DNA of 64,000 nucleotides from NCBI GenBank assembly GCA_010909725.1, contig JAACMV010000023.1, positions 992,001-1,056,000 on the forward strand, in the 5' to 3' direction. The translations under genes and the position numbers were made by a program. This DNA is from Picochlorum sp. 'celeri'. Taxonomy: Eukaryota > Chlorophyta > Trebouxiophyceae. The notes beneath the pieces are model-generated. The model was not told the DNA's origin. It made no database searches and worked only from the letters and a program-made list of their open reading frames with translations. This document shows, in pieces, positions 51,441 to 61,858 of this stretch (its first letter is position 1; every line of letters starts with the position of its first letter).

Positions 51441-52259
51441 TCAACTCTTTTCCTTCTTCTTCTTCTTCTTCTTCTTCTCTTTCTTCTTCTCCTTTTTTTC
51501 CTTCTTTTCCTTCTTTTCTTTTTTCTTCTTCTCGCCCTTGAGCCGCTTTTCTGACACCACAGACTCCACAACATCACTACCTCGCCGCTTCTTGCTCCCC
51601 ACCACAGCACTACCATACTTTTTGACAAACTCTACATTCCCAGTGCCACCAACTCCCGCTGGCAAAGAACCTACTATCGTAACATAACCTCCCCCATGCT
51701 TGTCCACCCTCTCAACAAGAAATCGCACCCTATCCCCAACCGATATACTATGCTCGCTGCTACTCTGACTCTTCCAGCACTGCCCAAACACCGAATAGGT
51801 AAAGTCTGGACGAATACTCCCTATTTGTATCACACAGTTGAGATAATCGAATGCCAAAAGTCCAATAAAGGTATCAGACATCTCCGTCACCTTGCCCACC
51901 AACAGCATACCAGGCCTTGGCCTCAGCAGTGTCATGGACACAGAAACAGGCACATGACACAATGGAAAATACGGACTCACAGCCCCAGTCTTTGACAATC
52001 TCTTCACATCAGAGTATGCTACAGGAATGCCGTCTAAGTTCTCGTTATACCGCAGTAAGAGAGAATTAATATGTTCTTCAACCCCAAGGTGAACGTCCAA
52101 CAACGACGAAGGATGCAAATGGATATGAAGGAGCGCCCGTGTTTTCTCAATTGGAGATGCATCTAAAATTGATGGATTCTTTCCTCCACTGCCGCTGGCA
52201 TTGCCCTGCCGCTGTCCTCCACCGTGCTTGCTCATGGCATGAGAATCTACCAAGGCCAT
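51441..52259 (-). CDS. RPA43: RNA polymerase I subunit RPA43 homologue
   Basis: 272 aa from the ATG at 52259. RPB7-like stalk subunit of RNA polymerase I (rRNA synthesis in the nucleolus). The N-terminal domain reads LHIHLHPSSLLDVHLGVEEH, LLRYNENLDGIPVAYSDVKR, and the OB domain PRPGMLLVGKVTEMSDTFIG then LLAFDYLNCVI, both as in RPA43. The C-terminal 30 residues are almost only Lys and Glu, encoded by a TTC/TCT tract (51447-51533), a nucleolar-type basic tail. A GTG-initiated extension to 52286 is not favoured. Confidence 0.85.
   Translation of the reverse strand: MALVDSHAMSKHGGGQRQGNASGSGGKNPSILDASPIEKTRALLHIHLHPSSLLDVHLGVEEHINSLLLRYNENLDGIPVAYSDVKRLSKTGAVSPYFPLCHVPVSVSMTLLRPRPGMLLVGKVTEMSDTFIGLLAFDYLNCVIQIGSIRPDFTYSVFGQCWKSQSSSEHSISVGDRVRFLVERVDKHGGGYVTIVGSLPAGVGGTGNVEFVKKYGSAVVGSKKRRGSDVVESVVSEKRLKGEKKKKEKKEKKEKKEKKKEKKKKKKKKEKS
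51447..51533. repeat. TTC/TCT low-complexity tract
   Basis: A pyrimidine-only tract of about 87 bp on the plus strand, coding on the minus strand for the Lys/Glu tail of RPA43. Length is likely variable between strains. Confidence 0.8.
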
Positions 52260-52479
52260 GATCCCATCTCTCACACGCGTAAACACTGATATATTGATTT
52301 TTTACTGGAGAATGTTCAAGTTTAAGGGCATATAGACGGAGGATGGCGCCACATAATGGCATGCATGCATGCATTGTTCCATCACTCCACCCCTGAGATT
52401 GGGCATCTGATGTCTGTTGCCGAGAATTCCTCCCGAATAATCAAAATTAAATAAAACCCACTATCATTTATTGATAAAT

Positions 52480-52815
52480 ATGGCAGAAGAGAGTGCTCCA
52501 GTGTCTATTGGGTACAAGACATTTGCAAACGACGACGAATGCCGGGCGTATTTCAGGCATATTCTGACGAGTTATAGGCGGCATCAGGATTTAAATGACT
52601 ATGAGAAGCATAATGTGATAGATTTGATTGAGAAGGGGCATCCTCAGGCGGAGAGAAAGATGAGTGGGGGTGTCAAGGCTATTCAGGTTCGTGAGAAGCG
52701 AGTGGACGGGCGTTCGTCGAAATGCTTTCACTTGATTCGGGAGAATGGGGATTTAGAGGATGTGTCGTACGTTAAATGTGTAGAGAATTTGTTTGGTGTA
52801 GCAAAATCTTCCTAA
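52480..52815 (+). CDS. DUF3223 (DeCL-like) small protein
   Basis: 111 aa, single exon. Nearly the whole protein is one domain: GYKTFANDDECRAYFRHILT, YEKHNVIDLIEKGHPQAERK, GGVKAIQVREKRVDGRSSKC, FHLIRENGDLEDVSYVKCVE. The Hp.a..K.g.Gi..I.V and CF.L.R..G...D.SY.KC pattern is that of DUF3223, also found in plastid rRNA-processing proteins and at the C-terminus of RNA polymerase IV/V large subunits. No targeting peptide is visible. Function unknown, perhaps RNA-related. TGTAA overlaps the region just after the stop. Confidence 0.82.
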   Translation: MAEESAPVSIGYKTFANDDECRAYFRHILTSYRRHQDLNDYEKHNVIDLIEKGHPQAERKMSGGVKAIQVREKRVDGRSSKCFHLIRENGDLEDVSYVKCVENLFGVAKSS

Positions 52816-53026
52816 TGTAAGACATGGTAGATCAATGCCCAGCAATGGAGCTGGTTTTGATTGTTTCAACTATTGAGAAGACTCAAGACTTCTTCTTGTT
52901 TTCATAAAAGAGACTGACTCATTATGCAATGCGTGAAATGCATCCACTATACTGCGTATGTGCTGTACACTACCTGCATCAAAAAATAAGTAAAAAGACA
53001 TAAAAAACAACAAGACGTGGACTCTG

Positions 53027-54641
53027 TCACGCAAACTCCCACAGTCTCACAGAGTGATCCCACCCTGTGGTCATGAGAGTATCTTCGTGCATCATTGCAC
53101 GGCATACACGGTCCTCATGCTGTCCAATTGTGTACAATCGTTTCATCATTCGACAATCTAGGACATATACTGATTTGTCCATCGAACCCACTGCCATGTG
53201 CCATCCATTGCCACGCAAGGCGACACCAGTGACTGGATAAATATTCCCTGGGCCATGCGCTGAGACATTAATCTGTCCCACCGATGTCCCGGTTCGGGTG
53301 TCCCATTTCCTACAGAATCCATCTGTTGAGGTTGACATGGCTACGTTGAGAAAAGGGTCTAGAGGCTTCACATTCCAGATCCATCCAGCATGGCCCTCCA
53401 TCCTGGATGTGATGACATTATGCTGCATATCCCACACCTTGACTCGCATGTCATTTCCTCCAGTGACCATGATATCACATGCTTCGGACATTGTTAAAGC
53501 AGACACAGGCTTGCGTTTGACTCTGCTAGTCGTATTATTCTCCGTCACAAGGAGTTCAACATCATCGTACAGTTCTGCACTAGGACTCAATGTGGGCTCC
53601 TTACCTTGATTGGCTTCTTCTCCGTTTTCTTCGACATTTAGAGAACAATTTGTAATCCACTCGGGCAGTGAGTACAATCGCACTGCACCATCTAGGGACG
53701 GGATTGCCAATATGCGGGAGTTCTTATCCACAAATGTCTTGGCACACGGTGCCTCTTGTCCCAAGCATTCCAAAACAGGGTAAAAGCTGTACGTCGAACC
53801 TCCAGAATTCACATCATTCTTTACAGAAAATGATCTTTGGAGACAGTCATCGTCTTCCTCTCGCTCTCGTTTACCACTACTGCTACTAGGTCGCTCATCC
53901 ATTGATTCCTCATGCACGACCTCTCTTGCTCTCACAATATGCACTCCCGACTCAAAAGTTGTGCATGCAATTTGCGGTGTCCCATAGAGTTGATATAAAC
54001 TTAAAATCCCCGATTTTGTCACTTCCTCCTTCGTGTCAACTTGAACAGACGTTGACCTGTCCTCCAATGAATTCGCTACTTTTGAAGGTGTCGTCCCTCT
54101 GGACGGCAACCACATCTTGATCTCACCTCGAGACGACGTATCCAAGTATGCGCCAGTAACAATAGTTCCCGGCCGAAACGGTGTATCCAAAAATGTCGCA
54201 GCATACACCGTCCCAGCATGACCGGTGAGTACTACAGCCTCTTTACTCAGCTTCCCAGTCCGCCAACAATACTCTCGATGTGCCCGGTCCATATACTCCG
54301 AGTACCATGCCACTCGTTTATTCCTTCTTTGTTTCCGGCTCGTCACGCGCTGCGCATAGTACGGGAAATCGTTTCGGAATGACGACCTGCAGTACAAAAA
54401 TAATCAGCATGTAAGAGCACACGCAACAAAGCAGGACTGTCACACACACTCTACCATACAGCGCAGACAACACGTACTCCCAAACAGAATCATTCTTCAC
54501 AATCTCCCTGAAAGATTTGCTCGCCAACTGCACGTTCACCAATGTAGTAGCATCCAAGTATCCAAACACCTTGGCCAGAGCTGCTCGGTCCCACTGGAGC
54601 TCACGAGGATGGGATTCCCCTGAGCTTGAAATTGTATTCAT
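53027..54641 (-). CDS. F-box/WD40-repeat protein
   Basis: 513 aa. Exons read 54641-54460 and 54386-53027; the 73 bp intron splits a Leu codon (CT|G), giving SVWEYVLSALSSFRNDFPYY. The F-box is at about 14-58 (LQWDRAALAKVFGYLDATTL, VNVQLASKSFREIVKNDSVW). WD40 blades follow, with clear copies near the end (DIMVTGGNDMRVKVWDMQHN, VAMSTSTDGFCRKWDTRTGT, GWHMAVGSMDKSVYVLDCRM, TLMTTGWDHSVRLWEF). Likely a substrate receptor of an SCF ubiquitin ligase; target unknown. A variable acidic insert lies at about 150-170. Confidence 0.85.
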
Positions 54642-54982
54642 GGTACTTTTATTGGAAAATGTGTATTATTTAAACAAATATAACAGGGCTAGACGCCCAC
54701 AGAGTGGACGGTTGTCGAATAAACTAGTTGGGTCGACACTATAGGGTACACAACCTCCTAGCTCCATACATCTATGTGTTTCAGAATTAGTCTGACGTTT
54801 ATAAACAACACATTTGAAAAGATGGAATATTAACACCTATGCAGTGTGATTGGAAAATCTTGTTGGATTTGTGAACGACAGAATTATCGTCTTGTTTTAT
54901 TGTATTTTTTAAGGAGAGTCTGAGATGAACTCAAATCGATGCTTGTCGGCTTCCCTTTTATCAATGTTGATACGGTTCACGT
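54642..54982. promoter_or_regulatory. Divergent promoter of the F-box/WD40 and ASA1-like genes
   Basis: 341 bp with no coding signal. AT-rich TTATTTAAACAAATATAAC at 54667-54685 could serve the F-box gene. Nothing else stands out. Confidence 0.35.
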
Positions 54983-56266
54983 ATGCGTGAAGATAAAAGA
55001 GTGCCTGTGGGGGTACTGAGAGGACATGAAGCGGATCCGCAGTGCGGGGCATTGCATGATTCTCAACAGCACGGTCTCGTTTTGATTTCTGGGTGGGTTA
55101 TTGTCGCCATATCGACCAATACTCGCATCTATATATGCGTTTATTAACATATAGATATAATTCATTGCTGTAGGGATGCTGGGGGCACTGTGTGTGTTTG
55201 GAGCTGCACATCCTTTCGCTGCCTGTGGAATCAGAGGTGCGTTAGTGTAGATGGGACTGTCTTTTGCAGTATGGGCCCGTTTTTACAAATTGCTCCCGGT
55301 ACAGACTAATACCCATCATCCGGATACCATGTATATATCTGTGTATCGAATGAAGAATCATGGCCTGTCTCTCTCAGCTCTTTTTCTTACGTTGTGGATT
55401 GCAGAGTTCATGATGTTGGGGCAGGTGTGATTCAGGTGGTTGTAGTCCCAAAAGAGACATCCAGGCCAGACAATTGTTGTACTTCAACGCGTGGAGATGT
55501 CATGGTGACTCAGAGCAGAGCAGGGCATGTGTATGTGTGGAGAATTGTGTGGGAAGAGAAGAGGTTTGAGTGTCTTGAGAGATTCTCTGAGAATAGTGTG
55601 TTTAGTTTCACCAAATGCAGTGTGCTCAAGCCAAGCACCCATTCGTCACATACACTCATGGCATGTATCGGTGTTCACGAATCTATTGTGGTGGTGCGAT
55701 GTGCAATGTGCAGCCATATAGAGTGTTCATTTGATGCCAGAGCACTGGCAGGAACAAACCATGGCATGTGCACAGCCGTGGCAGCACATCATGATGCATT
55801 GTCAGGTGATGTAGTTGTCTTTGCTGGGTATGAGGATGGGAGTCTATTATTGTGGTCAACATCATCCCCAAAATGTCCGACATACGTACTGGATAAGATT
55901 CACAAGAGCCCAATTTTGTCAATCAGCACCATGCCATGCATGCACCGTGGTGTAACAGGATCAGCAGAGGATAGTGTGCTGCAATTGTTCACGTATGGCG
56001 AAGAGGGGATTTCAATCGAAAAATCTCTCTCTATAAAAGACTCTGGGGTGGATCACGTGGTTTTTCGAGGGGATGGAAAATATATAGCTGCTGCATGCTG
56101 GGATGGGAGAGTCCGCATCTTTCATACATCTCGGGGGAAACTGGTTGATATATTTAAGTATCATTCTAGTGGTGCAACATTCGTATGTTTTAGTGATTCA
56201 ACACATCCTTGTATCATATGCGTTGGATCAAGAGATGGGACAATCTCGATATGGAGCATACCATAA
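54983..56266 (+). CDS. WD40 protein resembling ASTRA-associated protein 1 / GNB1L
   Basis: 344 aa. Exons are 54983-55092, 55174-55236 and 55405-56266. The first two junctions rebuild a WD blade, VPVGVLRGHEADPQCGALHD then LVLISG|DAGGTVCVW, and the third gives CLWNQR|VHDVGAGVIQ. Further blades: VMVTQSRAGHVYVWRI, VVFAGYEDGSLLLWST, GVTGSAEDSVLQLF, YIAAACWDGRVRIFHTSRGK and CVGSRDGTISIWSIP. The size, a single short seven-blade propeller ending AACWDxRxRIF...ISIWS, fits ASA1/GNB1L (chaperone complexes for PIKK kinases). The subfamily call is tentative. Confidence 0.75.
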
Positions 56267-56421
56267 GGCAAGGAGTGCTTCAAATCCGATCAGACATGCA
56301 TGGTCTTCATGCATGCAGACAGGTGCTGCATGGGAATCGTCCCGGGATTGAATCCAAACTCATACATATCTTGTTGCATAGCTATTTTTGTTTTGTTTCA
56401 AATTTAATTATTTGTAGAAAT

Positions 56422-58956
56422 ATGAGTCTGTCGACGCATCAGTATGCCGAGAGGGAGGCTGTGCTTTCACATGCACGAGCTGTGCTGGAATCACTTCTTT
56501 CATCCGAGGCGACGACGGATCTGTGCGCAGATATAGAATTCGCAATAGATGATACTTTTAATAGTGAAAACGAATGCCATACGACAAAGGACAGGGATTC
56601 TTTGCGTGTATGGAGGCTTCTTGGCGAAGCTCTCTCGGGGTCTCCGACAGGACGATTGCCGCCCGTAGATCTACCGAAACCTTTTCAGGGAATAGAAAAG
56701 CCGTTTTCTATGATTAAAGAGTGTATGGATCAGATTGACGACGTGAAAGGGAGAAATGGAGGTTTCTTGTCCGACGCGGTCCGCCAGACAATAGATTGGT
56801 CCCTGTCGACTTGTGATCCAACATTACGGAGTGCGGATGTGGTTGGTATATGCGACAATATCAAGAAAAAGCATAAGATGGAGAAGATGGACGTTATGGG
56901 AAAAGAATATTTTCTTTCAGGCTGGGAGTGTGACATTGAGAATGTGGTGGAGATGGCACTGCATCTCACAGAGACTCCTCATGAAGAGGAGGAAGAAGAT
57001 CCCACGCCCGACAAGAGGAGTACTCCAAACGATTCACCGAGAGAACATGGGATTAACACAAGTCGAAAACTTGTTTTGGATCAAATGGTACAATGTGTGG
57101 AGAAGAAGTCCTCACATGGAGGGTGGTTGGAGCAGAATTCGTCATCCATTGAGCTGCTAGCATTTCCTGAAAATCAGTCAGGGTCGACAGAAGAATTACT
57201 CTTTCAGTTACCAATACAGTGGATAGAGATGATGCGCCAGTGTCTAAGTGTCCTTGCATCAGGTATACAGTGGGATAGGCTGCTGGAGCAGGAAAAGTCT
57301 CAGTTGAATCATGTCAGCTTCTCTGATCCTGAAACAGCTGCTCAAGTTTTGCATGAGCTGTGTCAGCGCGGCGTTTGTGACAGCAGACTGCTTGATGAGT
57401 GTGTTTTGTTCTGTCGAACAATGATACATAAAGGTTTGAAGGCTGTGATGAAATTGAGGGCTCAGTTTGAGGAACTTGGTGGGTTCGTACGAGGCATTTC
57501 TGAAGGCTGTCAGGAGGCTGTGCATCCCAAAGTCCAGGTGTTGAGGAATACCGTCATCACGTTTTCCACGCTCATGCCGGTACGACAAGTTTGGTTTGAT
57601 ATGTATATTTATCTGTGGTTTGCTTGGATGATGCTCATCTCATGTCGATGCTTGTAGAATACGAGGCAATTGATTCTTTGTGACAAAGGAGATTGGTCAG
57701 ATCTGTTCGAGTGTCTTCAAAACATGCGGATCTCAATCTTTCAACTGAGTTTTCCGCATCATTTAAGTTTGATAGATTCTGATGATTCGAGAGAAATCCT
57801 GATGGATTATGATTGTTTCTTTATTACGGTCAAGGATGCTGATATGGTGTATCAGAGACTGGCAGCGAATGGCAATGAGTTTTTCAAGCATTTCCAAAGA
57901 GTTATTCTCTTCGACTCGGACCCCATGGTGATTGAACCTATCCAAGAAGTGCTCGAGATCATGTGCAAAAGCGGTCTGTTCTTTTGTCGTATGAAGCCTG
58001 ACCTGTCGGATGTGCTGATACGCTTGGAGGAGCCCAGTGCTGGGAGTGTCAAAGAAGATGCCATGCTCCCTGATCTGTTTTGTGTGTCTCATGTGGCACC
58101 CCAAGCTAATGATTTTCATAGGAGTAATAATTGGATGCAAGATCAAGAGCGAGAAGAAGCACATCAAGAACAAGATGATGTCTGCTATCCCAATGGACAT
58201 ATCTCACCATTCAGACAAGGCCCTCTGCCATATGGAAATCTGTTTGAGGAGCAACAGGGGGTATCGCATTCATATCAAAAAAGTCCAGAATCAAATTACA
58301 GCATGGGAATTAAAGAGAATAAGAGTCGTCTACTGTTCCAAGATCGTTTACCTGGACACATATGTCAGAGAACAGAAAACCTCTTTGACAAACATTCATC
58401 TAGTTTATTATCGTTTGAAGCTCCCTGTGCCATTGATAGACAAAGTGGCATCATAAGAGAGGGACCATGTATTGATGCACTTCATCAACATGTGCATCAG
58501 ATGCCGCCACCAAGCTATGCTGTCCACGATGATGTGCAAAATCTGTTTGAAGAGCCATTTCCTTCACAACCCAGCAAGATCAGCCCGCTGACAGCCAGAT
58601 ATGGCACATATTACGCTGAGAGCACCCCACAAGGACAGGCAATGCTTTTCAACACGATTCCAAGGTACACACGTCCAGTTTTTGAGTGCTCTCCGTACGC
58701 AACAGCCGTACATCAACAGCCCTTGCAAAGCCAGCAGCCCACCTACCTGCATCATGCCAGTCCTTCCCCAAGCCATTTGCACAGTGTGCCCCAATTCATG
58801 ACTCCGCGTCATCAAGTCACACCAACATCCTTCTGGCCACCAGTCATGGATCCCATGAACGGTCTCAAACATGTCGAGAGGCTCTATGAAGAAATGAGAA
58901 GGCCCAAGACCAGGAGAAGGCTTCAAAAGGGAGAGAAATTCAGAAAGTTAAAATAG
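56422..58956 (+). CDS. Large unrecognised protein (818 aa)
   Basis: Family not recognised. Exons are 56422-57579 and 57658-58956 (78 bp intron, phase 0, TLMP|NTRQLILCD). Residues 1-380 are helical and acidic. Residues 385-500 look like a compact alpha/beta domain (NTRQLILCDKGDWSDLFECL, ILMDYDCFFITVKDADMVYQ, FKHFQRVILFDSDPMVIEPI) and recall, weakly, inactive XPF-nuclease domains of SHOC1/ZIP2-type meiosis proteins. The last 300 residues are disordered, rich in His, Pro and Gln, with a basic end (RRPKTRRRLQKGEKFRKLK). The stop is 18 bp from the convergent methyltransferase stop. An extra 5' exon is possible. Confidence 0.7.
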
Positions 58957-58974
58957 CGCTCCTCCATCAAACTA

Positions 58975-60471
58975 TCATGCATCTTTTCTATGTAACACAG
59001 CTACACATTCGACATGCATCGTCTGGGGAAACAAATCAAAAGGCCTCACAGATTCCAACCAGTACCCATTGTTCAAAAACTCCCTCACATCTCGAGCCTG
59101 AGTAGCTGCATTACAGCTCACATACACTAGTTTTTTCGGCATGCATTTCAAAAGCCCTTTGATAGCTCTTTTTGACAGCCCTGCCCGTGCTGGGTCCACA
59201 ACAACAATGTCTGGTTGCCTGCCATGCGTGAGCTGAGATATATGGCCCACATCTCCTTGTACAAATTCTACATTGTCCACGCCGTTCAACGCCGCATTAT
59301 AACGAGCGTCTGCAACAGACGATTCAGATATTTCTATTCCATACACTGACTTAGCGTTTGATGCCAGAAACAATGACATGCTTCCTGCTCCTGAGTAGAG
59401 ATCAAACACGACATCATCAGAGGAAATTTGTGCCTGCTCCACAACATACTCGTACAACCTTTCCGCTTGCTTTGTGTTCGTTTGAAAAAACGAGTTTGGA
59501 GATATCCTATAAGTAAAGCATGATAATTTCTCCAACAGATCCCCCTCTCCCCAAAGAACATGCTCAGTTTCCACCTTCCGCTCCTCCAGTAGCGTACCGT
59601 CTTGTGAGACACTGTTCACAATTCCTCTCAACGTATCAGCATGTCTTTCCGAAACATACTCCACTAAACGACTCAGATTATTAGGTGCATCATCCTTCGT
59701 AACAATATTCACCAAGGCTTGCTGAAATGCATTGCTCCATCTAATGACAATATGTTGTACTGTGGAGATGACGGCATCTTCTTCCAATACTACAGCGCAA
59801 ATATCTCGATACAATCGGTTCGCTGCATTCGTTTGCAAAATACATTCTGATATATGTACCAGGGAATCCGCAGATCCTCGCACATGCTTACCAATGACCT
59901 TGGCATGCGAATCAACACTGAATTCAACCTTGTTCCTGTAGTGAAATTCATCATCACAGCCCACAATGTCTCTAAAAATACCTTTTTCTCCAAGTGACTT
60001 CACACCTCCAATCCTCTTGAAGGCATTGAATACAGAGTTCTGTTTCAAGTCAAGCTGATGAGGAGAATATGTAAGATTTTGCAAAGAGCAACCACCACAG
60101 TCATGTGCGCAATGGATGCAATGTGCCCTTCTACTCCCATCATGGCTCTTCAAAGTCTCCAGTTTCACCCCATGTGCAAACGACTGCTTCCCTGATTTTT
60201 CTATCCGAGCTCTCAAGACCTCACCAGGCAGCGAGTCTGGCACAAAAACAACAAGACCAGTCTCCTTGTCTTTGCAAACACCAGAACCTTGACTGCTCAC
60301 ATCAACACAGGTGAGCACTCTGGCCTCTCCGTCTGCCACATCTAACCCCTTACCTTTTACCACCAAAGAAGAGCATCTCCTAGGAGTAACGGAACATGGC
60401 AAACGGGTTTTCGGTCCTGAAAGCCAAAGTTGTGAAGCAGTTCGCAACGACATGCACGTGTTATAGCGCAT
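58975..60471 (-). CDS. RNA m5U methyltransferase of the TrmA/RlmD/Trm2 family
   Basis: 498 aa, single exon. Methylates C5 of uridine in tRNA or rRNA. A basic leader (MSLRTASQLWLSGPKTRLPC) suggests plastid or mitochondrial import. A TRAM-like domain follows (GVCKDKETGLVVFVPDSLPG), then the Fe-S cysteine cluster in AHCIHCAHDCGGCSLQNLTY, the SAM site FDLYSGAGSMSLFLA, the aspartate motif VVVDPARAGLS and the catalytic Cys in LVYVSCNAATQARDVREF. All expected motifs are present. Substrate (tRNA U54 or an organellar rRNA) is not decidable here. Confidence 0.92.
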   Translation of the reverse strand: MRYNTCMSLRTASQLWLSGPKTRLPCSVTPRRCSSLVVKGKGLDVADGEARVLTCVDVSSQGSGVCKDKETGLVVFVPDSLPGEVLRARIEKSGKQSFAHGVKLETLKSHDGSRRAHCIHCAHDCGGCSLQNLTYSPHQLDLKQNSVFNAFKRIGGVKSLGEKGIFRDIVGCDDEFHYRNKVEFSVDSHAKVIGKHVRGSADSLVHISECILQTNAANRLYRDICAVVLEEDAVISTVQHIVIRWSNAFQQALVNIVTKDDAPNNLSRLVEYVSERHADTLRGIVNSVSQDGTLLEERKVETEHVLWGEGDLLEKLSCFTYRISPNSFFQTNTKQAERLYEYVVEQAQISSDDVVFDLYSGAGSMSLFLASNAKSVYGIEISESSVADARYNAALNGVDNVEFVQGDVGHISQLTHGRQPDIVVVDPARAGLSKRAIKGLLKCMPKKLVYVSCNAATQARDVREFLNNGYWLESVRPFDLFPQTMHVECVAVLHRKDA

Positions 60472-60717
60472 ACATCGAGGTCTAAAAGAATCTGATGTAT
60501 ACTAAAGTAGTCATGACGAATAGACAGAGTCATCAGATGGGGATTCTACGCAAAGACGCCAAGCTATATTTAAATGCACCAGCACGGAATAAAATATTAA
60601 AACGGAGGAATCCTTAACAGCAAGAACCACCGCCGCCTACAGTGTATCCAAATATTCCTCGAAAAGTGGTATAGACTTTAAAATCTCGTGGAATTTGGCA
60701 AAGCCCCTGTCATTGTG

Positions 60718-61844
60718 ATGGATATTGCTGCAACCCTGCCCAAGTCAGGTTCAACAACTTGGGCTGACGAGGTTGAAGCCGAAGAAGCCGAGTTCGGACA
60801 AGGTATGATTTTGATTGATCTATGTCATGGTTGCATGCAATCGACATTGCGCCTCGCGGGTATTCGTCTGCGTCGCCAGACATTGCAACGAGGCGCAAAG
60901 TCGATTGCATGGGGCAATGGCACACTCCATCGTGCATTATACTCGTGCATAATTTTTATGATCATTTTGAATGACGATCGCGCGATGTCTGCGCCTGCTG
61001 GTTGTGTTCAAACGACTGAAGAGGTTCTTGTACTGCAGCTCCTCTTCCCATTGATAGCGCGATACATCATGATAGATACGAGCCAGTGTCACCAATATAT
61101 GGTAGAACTACAAAGTCAGCTCCAGCTCCAAAGAAACGGACGAAAATTCCTGATAAACCGCCCTATAGGGCTTTCATTGGCAATGTGGCATATGATCTGA
61201 CTGAAGATGCTGTTGAAGAGTTTCTTGATCATAAGAGGGTTGTGGAGATTTTGATTACGCGGTACAGGGATACTGGGAAGGCAAAGGGATGCTATATTGA
61301 GTTTCAGAATGTTGATGATCTGAAGGCGGTGTTGGACAAGGATGGCCAGACACTTGCTGGGAGGGATGCCCATGTTCAAGTTGCTCAGCCACGAGACAAG
61401 AAGCCGGATGCAAGGAGGCGGCAACCAAGAAGAAATGAGAAAGGAAGAAAAGATGCATCATCAAGAGGTGGTGCTTGGGAGCCTCCGATGCCGACAGAAG
61501 AGAGTTTGAAGGCAAGGCCTGTATTGAAACTTAAACCAAGGAGCCAAAAGATCCAAAATGATGATGTGGTAGTCAATAGCGATTCATCACGGGCTAATCC
61601 TTTTGGTGGAGCAAGGCCAGCTGATACAGCTTCCAAGCTTGCAGAACTTGAGATACGGGATAAGGTGAAATCAGAGCCAGCAGAGAGCAAGGATGGTGAG
61701 AGGAACACAGAACCCAGAGAGAAGAATAGAAGTAAAGATTCAAGGAAAAGAGTAGAGCCTAAAGGGCCAGAATACTTTAAAGAGGCGACTGTATTAACAA
61801 AGATTGACAATCCATTTGACCTGCTTGCTGAGGATGATGCGTAA
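60718..61844 (+). CDS. eIF4B/eIF4H-like RRM protein
   Basis: 280 aa. Exons are 60718-60802 and 61087-61844 (284 bp intron); the junction G|TG gives AEEAEFGQ|VSPIYGRTTKS. The N-terminus SGSTTWADEVEAEEAEFG is the TWADE motif of plant and fungal eIF4B. One RRM lies at about 52-130 (YRAFIGNVAYDLTEDAVEEF, RNP1 GKAKGCYIEF). The C-terminal part carries SSRANPFGGARPADTASKLA, the NPFGxARP signature of eIF4B repeats. The protein likely stimulates eIF4A helicase during translation initiation. The intron holds an unusually strong hairpin (see the separate entry). Confidence 0.88.
60835..60910 (+). ncRNA. Long near-perfect hairpin in the eIF4B-like intron
   Basis: Left arm ATGCAATCGACATTGCGCCTCG (shown here only as 60835-60856, 22 nt) pairs with 60889-60910 at 21 of 22 positions; the one mismatch is A-A at arm position 12. 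The 32-nt loop contains a second stem, GTCTG (60866-60870) with CAGAC (60877-60881). The whole element lies inside the 284 bp intron on the sense strand. It may be a structured intronic RNA, a microRNA-type precursor or the remnant of an inverted duplication; the sequence alone does not decide. Confidence 0.55.
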
Positions 61845-61858
61845 TACAAATGATACTT

